Source of the DNA: Arthrinium phaeospermum
Lineage: Eukaryota > Ascomycota > Sordariomycetes > Amphisphaeriales > Apiosporaceae
DNA: 64,000 nt
Direction of reading: 5' to 3'
NCBI GenBank assembly: GCA_006503535.1
Contig: QYRS01000011.1
Location: 2,480,001-2,544,000, forward strand
Of this stretch, positions 21,730 to 33,511 are shown one piece after another. How positions within the stretch are numbered: the stretch's first letter is position 1; each line of letters opens with the position of its first letter. The position numbers and the translations under genes were made by a program. The notes below the pieces were generated by a model. The model saw only the letters and a program-made list of their open reading frames with translations, was not told the origin of the DNA and did not search any database.

Positions 21730-24700
21730 ATGGGACCGCCTCGGAAGCCTGTCGGAGAGGACAGCAGCGACGAGTCAGATGAGGAACAGCTTGCATCCAT
21801 CCATCCAGAAGATGTCACCATAGCCATATTCTGTGCGCTTGTCGAGGAGACTGCAGCAGTGCAGGAAACCTTTGACGAAGAGCTTGTATGCTCTTCTAGG
21901 ATGACTGGTAAAGCGAAGTACGTTTACTCGTTCGGCCGGATTGGGGATCACACTGTCGTCATTGCCCAGCCAGTGGATATGGGAACAGTCAATACCGCGC
22001 TATGCGCGGCCACCGTCAGCCAGCAATTCACGAATGTCCGCTTCGCTTTGATGGTTGGCATCGGTGCCGGCATCCCCAGCAAAAAGGTCGACATCCGTCT
22101 TGGCGATGTGGCAATCAGCGTTCCAAAAGATGACCATCCCGGGGTAAGTAAGTTCTGTCTCTATCTCCCCCAACCGCTATGCTTGTCGCATCTCAATCGA
22201 GTTTTGGGGTCTGGGGGTTGCATTGGCACCTTTAAGAGCACATTATTCAGTACCCAGCGTCGATATGCCATCAGAACACGTCAACACTTGGAAGACTTCT
22301 CTTCCTCATCAACATTTCATCCCATCTTATTTTCATGTACTATTTTCATTCTTTTGCTTATCCCCGCACTTCAGTGATTACCTGATCCACGTACACAGTG
22401 GTTGTTTTCAATTTGTTCCACAGTCTATTTCGTTTCATCATTCCAATATTTATTCCGGTTTATTCCACTGCCGCTTCTAAGGAGTGCTTGTGATTCCACT
22501 AGCCCCTGAATTTACTCAGGTCCTATATTAAGAAGTTATCTTTATTACTTAAATACTATTGCTAACCTCGAAAATAGGTTATTCAATATGACTTCGGAAA
22601 ATTCGAGTCAGACGGTAAATTTGTTCGAAAAGGCACCATGGACAAGCCTCCATCAGTCCTCATCAGCGCCATCCGCTCGCTCGAGGTAGACGAGTTCCGG
22701 AACAAGACCCCATGCCGAAAGATACTGCGGCGCCTGATCAGACAGCAATCCAAGTTCGCACGCCCCGAACACAGCGATGTACTGTACGATGACGCATTCC
22801 CACACCAAAGCAAAGGTTCAAACTGCAGCGATTGCCAAAATACCAGTGATGCGAAAGTTATCGACCGCAGTCCGAGATCTACAGCAACCATTGACCAGCC
22901 TTACATTCACACGGGCCTCATACTGTCAGGTAGTGGCGTCATCAAGAACCCCGAGGACCGGGAGCGTCTTCGCCGAGGCTACCAGGACGCTATTTGCTTC
23001 GAAATGGAAGCTGCAGGGATCATGAACGAGATTCCCTGCCTGGTGATTCGCGGCATATGCGACTATGCCGATACACACAAGCAGGATGGGTGGCACAACT
23101 ATGCAGCAGCTGCGGCAGCTGCCTACTGCAAGGCTGTACTTCTCAAGGTGCCTGGAGATGAGGTGACGGAGACGGCGCCCATGAGAGAAATGATGAATAT
23201 TGGTCAGTCGCTATGAGATGGGTGATTGTCGAGTCATATATGTTACGATACTGACGCAATATACGCAATAGTAAATCGGAGCTTGCATACTATTCATGCC
23301 AACGTCGAAGTTCTTAGACATGATGTTGATCTTGATAAGATCAGACGATGGCTGTCCCCTCCCGACCCATCGACAAATTTCAACAGAGCGCGAGAGCTTC
23401 ATCATGAGAGAACTGGCGACTGGCTTATCAAGGGCGAGATGTACATGGCATGGAAGCAAGAGCCGAACTCCTGTATATGGCTCAATGGCATTCCAGGATG
23501 CGGCAAGACTATTCTCAGTTCGTCAGTTGTGGAAGACCTGAATAAAGACCCAAGTATCTCGCACAGTCTTGTGTACTTTTATTTCGACTTCAACGAGACA
23601 GAGAAGCAGTCTCATGAAAAGGCGTTGCGTTCTCTGATCACACAGCTATACGAAAAGCGCCAAAGCCTCCGGAAAACAGTTGATATTTTCTACTCTACTT
23701 GTCATGAAGGGGGCCACCAGCCAAGTCTCGATTCTCTCTGTACACTCTTTCAAGACATGATACAGGAGGCCAGTGAAGTCTGGATCGTGCTCGACGCACT
23801 TGACGAATGCCCGAAACGGAATGCTGAGTCTGTGAGTGGGCTTCTACCTTGGATACACGGGCTTCGAGACGCCAACCTCAACATCCACCTTCTTGTGACC
23901 AGCAGGCCTGAACAAGACATTAAGGCCGCCATTGACAGGTTTACTTGTGTCCCTCAGAACATAAATCTGCAGAGCGACCTGGTGAATAACGATATCAATG
24001 CGTACATCCTGACAAAAACGAAAGAGATGGACCGCTGGAAAGCGTACCCAGATGTGCAGAAGGAAATTATGGAAGCTCTAATCGCAAGGGCCGACGGCAT
24101 GTAAGTGATTACCTATTGAAGCTTGATTGGCACACGAGACACTGACGAAAAGCAGGTTCCGCTGGGTTGCGTGTCAGTTTGACTTCTTGAGCAGCTGCCT
24201 GGACCGGCAATCGATACGAAGACAACTAAACGATATCCCAAGAACCTTAGGTGAAACGTATACACGGATCTTACACGGTATCGAAATCGAGTACCAACAT
24301 CACACTAATCGTCTTCTTCAATTCTTGCTCTACTCGAAAGAACCACTGCAACTCGAAGAAGCGGTTGACGCCCTCGCAGTAGACACAACTGCTCCTCGCC
24401 ATGCCCGATTCGATTCGAGTGATAGAATGCCTATTCCAGAAGAGATATTGCGGTGCTGTTCGAGCCTTGTCGTTCTGTACAAGGAACATGAGCCGTGGCG
24501 AAGTTACCAGACGGCATTCAAAATGACCACGTACATCCGACTTGCACATTTCTCGGTCCAGGAATATCTTTTTACACACCCAAATATGAAAATACATTTT
24601 CACGAGATTAAGTCAAGGACGGAAATAGTCGAAGTGTGTATTTCCTACCTGCTCAGCATATATCGTGTGTGTATGCAAGAACATCGCATTCGAGACGATA

Positions 24701-25731
24701 ATATTCCACGTCCAGATCACAAGATACTTCAACAATACCCTTTCGCATACTACTCAGCAACCAACTGGGCTCGACACGCGGAGATTATCGAACTATCAGA
24801 AAAGAGTACGCTCAGATTGGTTGAAGAGTTCTTTTCTCTCCCAGAAGTAGTTGGGTTTACTTACTGGCTCTACCCACTGGACCCTTTCGACGATGAGTCG
24901 ATTACGGACATTGTTACTCCTCTATTTTATGCATCATGTATGGGCCTAGTTTACTCCGCGGAATCATTGCTTGATAAGGGCGCCCCTGTCAACGCGCCGT
25001 CTTCAGGCCGCCACGCTCCCGAAGGATACTACACTGCTCTACAGGCTGCGGCATCAGAGGGCCATGAACCGATCGTTAAGCTCCTACTCGACAGAGGCGC
25101 CGCGATCGATACATGTAACGGATTTGGAACTGCTCTTTGGTTTGCTACATTGAGAGACCGTGGATCGATTGTTGAATTTCTTCTCGCGAAGGGCGCATAT
25201 ATTGATGCCAGAGCGAACAATGATCCCAGGAACACCGCTTTATGCTGTGCTATAGGTGAAGGACACGTATCGATGGCTAGGCTCTTGATTGAAAAGGGCG
25301 CCAAAGTCGGTTGTGCTCTACATGCAGCTGTATCTTCTCGGAAATCCGATCTCATCCACCTCATCCTTGATACGGGTCTTGCCGAGATAGATGCGAAAGA
25401 CCCGCATGGGAGAACGCCACTGTTTATGGCCTCGTTATTGAAGACGGCGAAAGCTGGGGAACTGGACGCCACGAAAATAATGAAGTTGCTAGTCCAGCTA
25501 GGTGCCAATGTCAACACCTTTGACAAGAATGGTCGGACACCTTTAATGGTTGCCACCGAAATGGGTACATCAGAGGTGGAAAAGTTCTTACTTCAGAACA
25601 ATGCCAATCCTCACCATTTAGATTCGAAGGGCAGGAACGCATCTGATTATGCAAAGCCTGAAAGAGTTAGTGTCTTGCAGCAAGTCCGACTTTGCAGAGT
25701 CCTTTCGAGGAAGACGCCAGTTAGAAAGTAA
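21730..25731 (+). CDS. NLR-type receptor: nucleosidase (PNP_UDP) - NACHT - ankyrin
   Basis: Four exons, 21730-22143, 22578-23202, 23272-24100 and 24156-25731, give 1147 residues; introns 434, 69 and 55 nt. Residues about 25-330 are a purine-nucleoside-phosphorylase/MTA-nucleosidase fold: IAIFCALVEETAAV, LMVGIGAGIPS, the ribose-binding MEAAG (about 281-285) and RGICDYAD with the catalytic-type Asp at about 300. The NACHT ATPase follows: Walker A GIPGCGKT (about 419-426), Walker B VWIVLDALDEC (about 516-526), then LLVTSRPE. Winged-helix-like linker, then six or seven ankyrin repeats (about 871-1130). By family knowledge ankyrins sense a ligand, NACHT oligomerises on ATP binding and the N-terminal enzyme is the effector; related PNP domains in bacterial Detocs and eukaryotic homologues cleave ATP. 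Convergent with a HET gene 121 nt away. Confidence 0.9.
22144..22577 (+). other. unusually long intron in the NLR gene
   Basis: 434 nt, gtaagtaag...ctaacctcgaaaatag, roughly six times the typical intron here. It is T- and A-rich and contains several ttattcc/attcca words resembling those in the 168-nt intron of DUF7918-A. Its removal joins DDHPG to VIQYDFG, the expected continuity of the nucleosidase domain. Confidence 0.6.
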
Positions 25732-25852
25732 AGTAGATAAGTACTATAGAGCTTATGATTAAGGTATGCGTAGATACTCAGACATTAAAACCCGGCTGAC
25801 TCGTTCCTAGACCACATAAGACTTTACCGGTGTGTATGGACCATAGGCGCTA

Positions 25853-27876
25853 TTACACGAGGAAAATTTCCTCTATCTTCAACCCAAGGCGTCCCCTAAG
25901 GTCTACGGAGTGGAATGCCTCCCCATCCATGAACCCGTGCACATATGCCGGTCCGATCACCTTGAACTGAGGCGGTTCTCCCGTCCCAGGCTCCTCCGCG
26001 ACAAGCTGTCGCAAGACCAGCGGGACTTTGGCCCCCTCCACACAGGCAATGGTGTCACCTTTCTGAGCGGATCCCCTGAGCAGCATGGCGTACAGTCCCC
26101 TTGCCGTCACGTTGAAACCCCAATGCAAGTAAATAAACCGCTGCACGGCGTCGCAGATGGTGACGTAGAAGAGATGACGCCATGCCATTACCCAAGAACC
26201 GTTCAAGAGTCCACTGCCGTCTGTCCTGGAAAGGGGTGAAGCTCCAGGCTTGCTTGGCTCGGATCCTGTGTTGTGCTTGCTCCTTGTGCTTTCTCTCATC
26301 CGCTCTCTCAAGGTTTGATCGAGGGTCCTTATCTGGTCCGGTTGCAACCTGTTCATGGGGAAGCCGGTACGGTCCGTCGCCAGCGTACGCCAATAGGCCG
26401 TGAATGCCGGCTCTCCCGACACGTAGGTCGGGCAGGACTCATCCAACAGGTCTCTACCGACGCATTCCAACATGGAAAGATGGGGTAAGGTGAATCTCTG
26501 CCGGCTTCGTACGAACCCTTGTCCGGAAAGGTCTTTGCCCACGGTGTCCAGCACCACGCCCCGCGTCCGTAGCGCGCCTCCGTCTGCGATGTGACACGGG
26601 ACTTGGCAAGTTGGTGGACCTGCGTTGAAAATGTCTCGTTGGGCGAATAGCAGCCTGGGTTTCTGGTCGTCGGCCTGGAGCGGCACAGAAAACGTGGGGA
26701 CCCACGACGGGAGTTGCAGGAGTTGCTCTCGGTGTGGTTCCGTTGCTGGGATCGATTCTTCTTTGTCCTGTGCCCATGGATTCTGGGCGACGATGTCGAG
26801 GTTGGCGGAAAAGTCGATGATAGCCCGTGCGGTGTCGAGATGGACGTCCCGCAGTGTTCGCGAATAATCGATGGGCAGCCTCAAGGCTTGTGGAGCGAGC
26901 CCAAGTACTTCGCGTAGAAACAAAGATGTTAGCCCAACGGGTTCCAGGTATGGCCACGATTGCCATACTTACCACCGTATATTTTGTCTCGAGGATCAGT
27001 CGAGGCTGAATCGCTCCAACGTGCCAGTACATCGAAGAGCTTTTGCCTTTCCCCCGTTTGGGTCAACGTACGCTGGTCGTGGATGCGCTTTAATTTGGCC
27101 AGCAACTCGCTCAGAACTATCTCTACAAAAAAGCTGTGGCTTCCAACCTGGCGGTGATAGGCATCCGAAACCGGAAGAGGCCTCAAGAAGTGCGCGATTC
27201 GATCCCACTCGAGCCTGGCATTTCCCGCCATGAGTATGACTCTGGGGGCACAGGCGAGCTCTTGGACTACCCAGATGCGGCTCCATATCTCTGGGTGGAC
27301 AACCACATGTTCCAGAGCAGTGATTTCCTCCTTCATGATCTCCCACGTCTTCCCCGCGGAGTCTTGACCCGTGAAGCTGTTTCCAAGTCCCAGTAGACCA
27401 CGTATGTCATGGGTGCATATATCTTCCAAAAGCTGCAATCCAGCTTCCATGGCCCTTTCGTCGCCTCCTTGAGTGTCGGACGTGGGGCCGAGCCATACGA
27501 GGTCTGCACAGGACTGCTCGTATATCAGTCTCATCATGGCCACCTGGTGGTTACGCTCGGCTACATCTTGTTGGTTGATGCAGATGGCGTCAATCCATAG
27601 GAGCTTGCCGCCATCCTGAGAAGACCGCAGGTTGCGCAGTAATCTATGAAGATTCGGTGTCACGCCCAAGGATGTGCCGTCGACGTCAATTTGCTTTTCG
27701 GCAAGACTGGGATCGCCCCATACGTAGGAGACGGTGTTGTAGACGGGCTTGTCGGCCAGCGCGTGGTAGTGCAGCCGCCCTCCAATCGGGACATCTTTGT
27801 CGTCGGCAGGCAGGACTTCGAAGAGACGAATCTCCTGTCCGACCTTATCTAGCTTGCGGTAGATTGGGGATGGCAT
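25853..27876 (-). CDS. HET-domain (heterokaryon incompatibility) protein
   Basis: Exons 27876-26973 and 26907-25853 across a 65-nt intron (gtaagt...gctaac...gaag); 652 residues. The start is the ATG giving MPSPIYRKLDKV; the open frame extends further up but only with a GTG. HET-domain motifs at about residues 45-195: YNTVSYVWGDPS, LWIDAICINQQDVAERNHQV, CADLVWLG and IWVVQELA. The junction gives DKIYGVLGLAP, the usual family sequence after the HET domain. The long C-terminal half has no recognised domain, as is common in HET proteins. HET domains trigger cell death when incompatible nuclei meet in one hypha, and a distant relation to TIR domains has been proposed. Lies tail-to-tail with the NLR gene and divergent from a dehydrogenase gene. 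Confidence 0.88.
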
Positions 27877-28313
27877 CGCTCGGCAGGGAGCCCGGGAATT
27901 GGGTGGGAACTCAACGGCGATTGGATGTAGCTGGGTTAACGATAGGAAATATGCCACTTAGTTCAAAAAAGACATCAATATTGTCCTGCATCCCAGCGAG
28001 GACATCTTGTTACGCACACCTTGCTGCCATTGCCAATGTCGCCGCGACTTGGGCAGAAGCAGCGCGGAGGTGTAGGGGTTCAGATCTCCATTTTTGCCCA
28101 GTAAACGCGGGGGGCTCCGTACAGGGGTTGCGGATGAAGTGCCCACTGAAAGATGCATAGGCGCGGATGACAAATGACGAATGCTTTATGAGACGAACAC
28201 TTGACGACGAGTCAAACCACTCACTCATTCATACTGTTTTCCCTTTAATTGTACTTCTTCAGAATATTTAAGTGCGAGAAAGCATTCGTCGTATCAAACA
28301 AAGTCCATTCAAA
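27877..28313. promoter_or_regulatory. divergent promoter region between HET and dehydrogenase genes
   Basis: 437 nt shared between a minus-strand HET gene and a plus-strand dehydrogenase. No individual binding site can be supported. Confidence 0.4.
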
Positions 28314-29455
28314 ATGACGGGCACCAAGATTGCCGTGCTGGACGATTACCAGGAGCTGTCCAAACCCCACTTTGACCGATTGCGCGACGCCGGCTACGAA
28401 GTAACGACATTCAGAGACACCCTCTTGCCGTACAACAGTCCTGACACTCCGCAAGACGTCAAAGATGCCCTGGTCAAGCGGCTGGAACCATTTGACATCA
28501 TCAGTTAGTATTTTTAGCTTTTAATCGTGTTGGCCTTCTTCTCAATGCTTACGGGATGACAGGCACGATGAGGGAGCGGACGCCCATCCCCGCTGACCTG
28601 ATCGCCAAGCTTCCCAACTTGAAGCTGCTGCTGACCACGGGAGGACGTAACGCCTCCCTCGACGTCAAGGCCTGCCGCGATCGTGGGGTTCCTGTGGCGG
28701 GGACGGACGGCGGCGCCAAGCGGCGGGGGCCCGACAGCACGACGACGCACTGCGTGGCCATGATCCTGGCCCTCGCGCGCAACGTGGCCCAGGACGACGC
28801 CGTCATGAAGTCCGGCGGATGGCAGACCGAAGCAGCCACGGAGCTGTCCGGGAAAGTGTTCGGCACCATCGGCTTGGGGCGGCTCGGGACGTCGGTGGGC
28901 AAGATCATGGCTTCCGCGTTCGGCATGCGGGTCGTGGCCTGGAGCAGCAACTTGACCCAGGAGGCGGCTGACGCGAAGGCAAAAGAGGCGGGCTTGCCGG
29001 TCGAGGACGAGGACGGCGAGAAGACGTTCAAGGTGGTCAGTCGCGAGGAGCTGTTCAGGACGGCGGACGTGGTCAGTGTGCAGGTGGTGCTATCAGAGAG
29101 GTCGAGGGGGTTGGTTACCAAGGATGACCTCGCCAAGATGAAGAAGAGCGCCCTCTTCATCAACACCTCCAGAGGTCCCATAGTCAACGAGGTAGACCTC
29201 CTGGAGGCCGCGAACAGCGGTACCATGCGCGGAGTGGCACTGGATGTGTTTGCTCTCGAGCCGCTGCCGCGCGACAGCCCATGGCGAACCACCAAATGGG
29301 GCAAGGAGGGGAGGACGAGGGTGCTCTTGACACCGCACATGGGCTATGTGGAGGAGGGGACTATGGCTTCTTGGTACGAGCAGCATGTGGAAAACATCCT
29401 GCGGTGGCAAAAGGGGGAGACGTTAAAGGTGGAATTCAAAGACACTGGCTACTGA
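28314..29455 (+). CDS. D-isomer-specific 2-hydroxyacid dehydrogenase
   Basis: Exons 28314-28503 and 28563-29455 (59-nt intron with a GTTAGT donor) give 360 residues. The junction restores DIISTMRERTPIPADLI. The NAD-binding domain has GTIGLGRLG (GxGxxG) at about residue 162 and is inserted between two halves of the substrate domain, as usual. Family signatures continue with FINTSRGPIVNE (substrate-side segment with the conserved Arg/Glu pair) and the catalytic His in LLTPHMGY. The family reduces 2-keto acids to D-2-hydroxy acids with NAD(P)H; it includes phosphoglycerate, glyoxylate and formate-type dehydrogenases. Lack of a C-terminal ACT domain argues against serine-biosynthetic phosphoglycerate dehydrogenase. 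The exact substrate is unknown. Confidence 0.88.
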
Positions 29456-30184
29456 TGTCGAGTCAGTCAGGATGCGCATCACTTGCTCCATCATCAAACA
29501 TGTCACATCATGGAAGATTCATTTTCGAAAAGTGTTCTTATTTTGTGTGCAGGTTTCTCCGTGGTCTTCTTCTTTTCATCGTTTGGCCCCACGTTTGTGT
29601 GTGGGTGGGTTGTGTGTGCACTGCATTGCATCTCCAAGCGCAAGACAGCACCGCAATGAGAGTACTAAGCGCAACAAAGTTCGGGTTGCAGCAACAGACA
29701 CAGTCATGGATCTACTCGGAATGTCACAGTAAAGCGTTCTCCGCATATTTCAAACCATGGTGTGCCTGCTGCTTTGATGTGGTCGACGTTGGTTTGACTG
29801 CTGTACCTGTTCTGTTGTTCACTGAGGCAAGCTTCATTGAGGTCCCCTCCCCCCATTCCTTGCGTCCCCAAGACCAGCTTTTGCCTGCGACCAGGCAACT
29901 GCAGCTTGCTGGTTCCCAACCAGCTCATTTGAACCACTTCCACCAGTGGGTCCAAATTGTCAGTTTCCCTTCCCTGTCCATCCTCTTCTTCTGTAAGTGG
30001 TTTTGCTATTTTCCTGTTTTGGCCAGTTGCAGTTCTGGCAAGTGCCCCTCCATCTTGCCTACAAGCTGAGTGGGATAAACATCGCGCCTTCCCACAACAT
30101 CACTCATCTACCACATAAGTACCCGCAATCTGACCAATCTTCCCCAAGGCGTTTCTTCCATCTTCCATACTTCAACATCTGAAG
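29456..30184. other. spacer and leader upstream of dsRBD-like gene
   Basis: 729 nt, no gene recognised. CT-rich toward the start codon at 30185. Confidence 0.45.
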
Positions 30185-31575
30185 ATGGCCGCCATCAGCG
30201 ACGCCCAGGTGGACGCCATCTTGGCCGCTGTCGCCACTCCGGCCGATCTCCCGCAGAGACCGAGCAATCCCCAAGGCACTTTGGCGAACCCAAACGGTAA
30301 GAGATCCCACAGCTGTCTTTTTCCCGACATGATCCTGACAAGACGTTGCCTGCCATCGCAGCCTCTCCTCAGACCAAGCCAGAGCGCGTCGCCGACGCCG
30401 ACGGGCCTTTGGGAAGTAACACTACCACGCTGCCACCTCCACCTCCTCCGCCCATGTCGCCTATGCCGCGCCGCAGCTGCAGCCAGCGCGCCTTGTTCAA
30501 TGGCCCTAGCCCCGAGAAGGGTTCTGGCCAAGAACGGTTCCGCCAGATGATGTCGGGACAGGCCATTGCCAAGACCTTCACGACACCCCCGGCCACGTAC
30601 CCACAGCTGCCGGGCCTCAAGCCTCAGGGTACGCAGCTGCCGACTGCTGCCGACTACTACCCGACCCCGATGAACGGTGCGGATGGTCGGGCTGTCTCTG
30701 TGAACCCATCGTCCCAGCTGTTTACTGCTGCTACCGGCTACGGCAAGGACTCGGGCATATCGCGTTCCGAGTCCATGCCAGCCCCACAAAGGGACACCAA
30801 CACCAACAGTGGTACCAGCAGCAGCAACAGCAGCACCAACAAGGGCGTCTTCCGAACCACCTACAGCTCCCTCCTGAGCTCGGAGTGCCAGTCGCGTCGC
30901 TTCAATCCCGCATTTACGGAATGGGAGGGCAGCCCTGGCAAGTTCTATGCTAAGGTTCGGATCCAAGACCACACCATCACCGACGCCCGTGCCTATCGGA
31001 GCGCCATGGAAGCCAAGCAGGCCCTGGCCAAGCAAGCGGTTCAGTGGATCCGGGACAACCTACCCAAGGACGAGATCGCCACCAGAGCGGCCCAAGAGGC
31101 CAGCCTGAAGCAGGCGCAAATCAACCGCGAGCGTGCCGACCGCGTGCGATCCAATGAGTTCTATTACGGCACTGGCGCCAGAAGCGTCCACGGTAGCGGC
31201 AACGGCCTCTCCAATGGCCTCGCTAACGGCTATGGCTCCGGAGGCGGTAATGGCTACAGCCACTACAGCCCCAGCAAGGACCGACCTTCTCGACCGCAGG
31301 GCGGGGCCGTTGCCGACTATAAGAAGAGCGACCGCCAGAACTTGCTCGAGCAGATTCGGTCGCTCTACGGTAATGGGCGTGGTCCCAGCGATGCGGTTCT
31401 GGCCGATCCTGCCGCCGCTCGTGCTTTCTTGGAGGGCTTCGCCCTGGGTGACCGACTCCGGGAATCGGCTGCCCGCGCCGAGCGTCGACGATCTCGCTCC
31501 CCTAAGGCCGGGGGTGATCGTCGATCCGGACGCGACTATCGCGAGCGCTCGGCTGCGGCACGCCCGGATTACTAG
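30185..31575 (+). CDS. probable RNA-binding protein with dsRBM-like fold
   Basis: Exons 30185-30296 and 30362-31575 (65-nt intron) give 441 residues. The N-terminal half is Pro/Ser/Asn/Thr-rich and probably disordered, with a run of eight prolines and an NTNSGTSSSNSSTN tract. Residues about 220-290 (TYSSLLSSECQSRRFNPAF, then KFYAKVRIQDHTI, YRSAMEAKQALAKQAVQWI) have the alpha-beta-beta-beta-alpha pattern and the A-K...A-K..A spacing of a double-stranded-RNA-binding motif. Beyond this come a Gly/Asn/Tyr-rich segment and a C-terminal Arg/Ser-rich tail (AERRRSRSPKAGGDRRSGRD), typical of RNA-processing proteins. Role in nuclear RNA metabolism is inference. I recognise no named orthologue. Confidence 0.65.
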
Positions 31576-31861
31576 ACGGACCCTGTCTGAAATGAGCGAG
31601 TGATGACTGAGGCACATGATTTCCTTTGGGCTTGATTTTCGGGGAGATGTATGATAAGGGAACAACATGGTTATTGCGATTGCTTATGATGACTGCAGGG
31701 GCAAGAATGGCCCTGCATAGACAAGTATGATGCATTGCTGGGAACATGTTCAAGAGATGCGATGCGAAACGAAATAGTACTGTTAATTGAAGACAGATTC
31801 ATGCTTGCCACATGTCCTCTTTCTGTGATGCCTACCTACTAATACACTGGGTTTCCGCCAA
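31576..31861. other. convergent spacer
   Basis: 286 nt between the 3' ends of two convergent genes; nothing seen beyond probable 3' regions. Confidence 0.4.
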
Positions 31862-32800
31862 CTACAACTTGCTCGGCATCCTCATGCCGCCATCCAGGCG
31901 AATGACGGTGCCGTTCAGCATGACGTTCTCGATGGCGTGCCGCGCAGCCATGGCGAACTCCTCGGGCCGGCCGGCCCTCTGAGGGAACTCCATAGCACCT
32001 TCGAGCGACTTGCGGACCTTGTCGCTCATGAGGCTGGTCATGGCGCTTTCGAAGAGGGAGGGTGCCAAGGTGACGACGCGGATGCCGTAGCGCGACAGGT
32101 CGCGTGTCATGGGCAAGGTCATGGCGGCGACGGCGCCCTTGGAGGCGGAGTAGGATACTTGTCCCCGTTGGCCCTCGAAGGCGGCGGCGCTGGCGACCAT
32201 GATGACGATGCCGCGTTCGCCTTCCTCGAGGGAGCCCTTAGGGGCAACCGGTTGGGTGGCGGCGAGGTGCGGTAAGACTTGGCGGACTAGGTCGATGGTG
32301 CCTGTCAGGTTGACGGCGAGGACGAAGTTGAAGTCGGGGAGGGAGAGGGGGTTATTGTGGCGGTCGAGCATCTGTTTTCGAAGTCAGTATGATGTACTTG
32401 TACGTATGATGAGATCAGACGAAACAGCATACGTACGGTCGACGGCAGAGAAATGCCCGCGGCCGGGATGACGCCGCCCAGGGGCTTGCCCGTCTCCTTG
32501 ACCCACTCCACGGTCCCCTGGACGGCGGCCGCGACGCTCTCGGTGTCGGTGACGTTGCACTGGAAGAAGCGCGCCCTGTCGGCGCCGAGCTGCTCGACGA
32601 CGGCGGCGCCGTTGTCCTCGTTCATGTCGAGGACGGCGACGTGGCCGCCGGCGCGCGCGAGCTCTTCGGTCGTGGCTTGGCCCAGGCCGGAGGCGCTGCG
32701 CGGGTTAGCATGTGATTGATGGTATGTTCATTGTTGGGGTTGATAGGATGTAGGTAGCTTACCCGCCGGATATTACGAATGTTCTGCCTTCGATCTTCAT
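31862..32800 (-). CDS. short-chain dehydrogenase/reductase, HSD17B10-like
   Basis: Three exons, 32800-32763, 32695-32437 and 32371-31862, with introns of 67 and 65 nt; 268 residues. The first junction builds the NAD-binding ISGGASGLGQAT (TGxxxGxG type); the second joins SLPST to MLDRHNNPL. The catalytic motif is YSASK with an upstream Ser in IVIMVASAAAFEGQ, and NLTG matches the family NVxGT position. The acidic VLDMNED after the second strand suggests NAD(H) preference. The order resembles type-II 3-hydroxyacyl-CoA dehydrogenases, which act in fatty-acid and branched-chain amino-acid oxidation. No mitochondrial targeting sequence is evident, so the cellular location is open. Confidence 0.85.
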
Positions 32801-33511
32801 TTTGGCTGGAGCGATATTAGGATGCAGATTATTAGAAATAAGATAGTTGGCTGAGACGGTGATATGTTTTGTGTTCGTCACGTCGTCAGCCGAGGCACGG
32901 GTTCTCTAATGGCCAGCCAGCTCCTCGGCCTCCCCCATTCAATTAGAAGTGGCCGGCAGCATGAACGCCCGGGGTTCATTCAACTTTACAGTGGACTTTA
33001 GACCTTCGGGACCCCGACGATCTTAGTGGCGTCCATGTGCTTAGTGGGCAAGTGGGCTGCAGCAACGCTAAAGCTGCTACAGGCATAGGCTGACAGGGCC
33101 CCCGATAGTGCCTACATCGGGGCAATGCACGGGCCCCGGCAAACACGGTTTCCAAGGTTCTGCACTGAAACCGAACACCCCCCAAATCCAATCAGAGGGA
33201 TCCCTACAGCAGCTCTCACGTCACGTCACAGCCAAGAGGGTCGCAAGATAAGCAACCTACCTTGTACGACTCGCAACGAAGCCCTCAGCACATTCCAAAT
33301 TCCGACCATATCGCATCCTCATTTCCCACCACGGCTCGATTTCTCTTCGCCAAAACTCTGCCTGTCCGATCGCCAAGTGCACTCGGAGCCGACCCGAACT
33401 CGTCCACCGCCTGGACCAACGCCCACCGCCACCCTGAGACCAAAGTCCCGCGACCGACGAATCCGAGATAACCCCAAGATAACACAGCAGAACAGTAAGG
33501 AAGCTTCCGCC
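32801..33511. promoter_or_regulatory. divergent promoter region between SDR and Rab genes
   Basis: 711 nt between two divergently transcribed genes. The Rab side is C-rich with long CCA/ACC stretches. No specific site can be supported. Confidence 0.4.
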
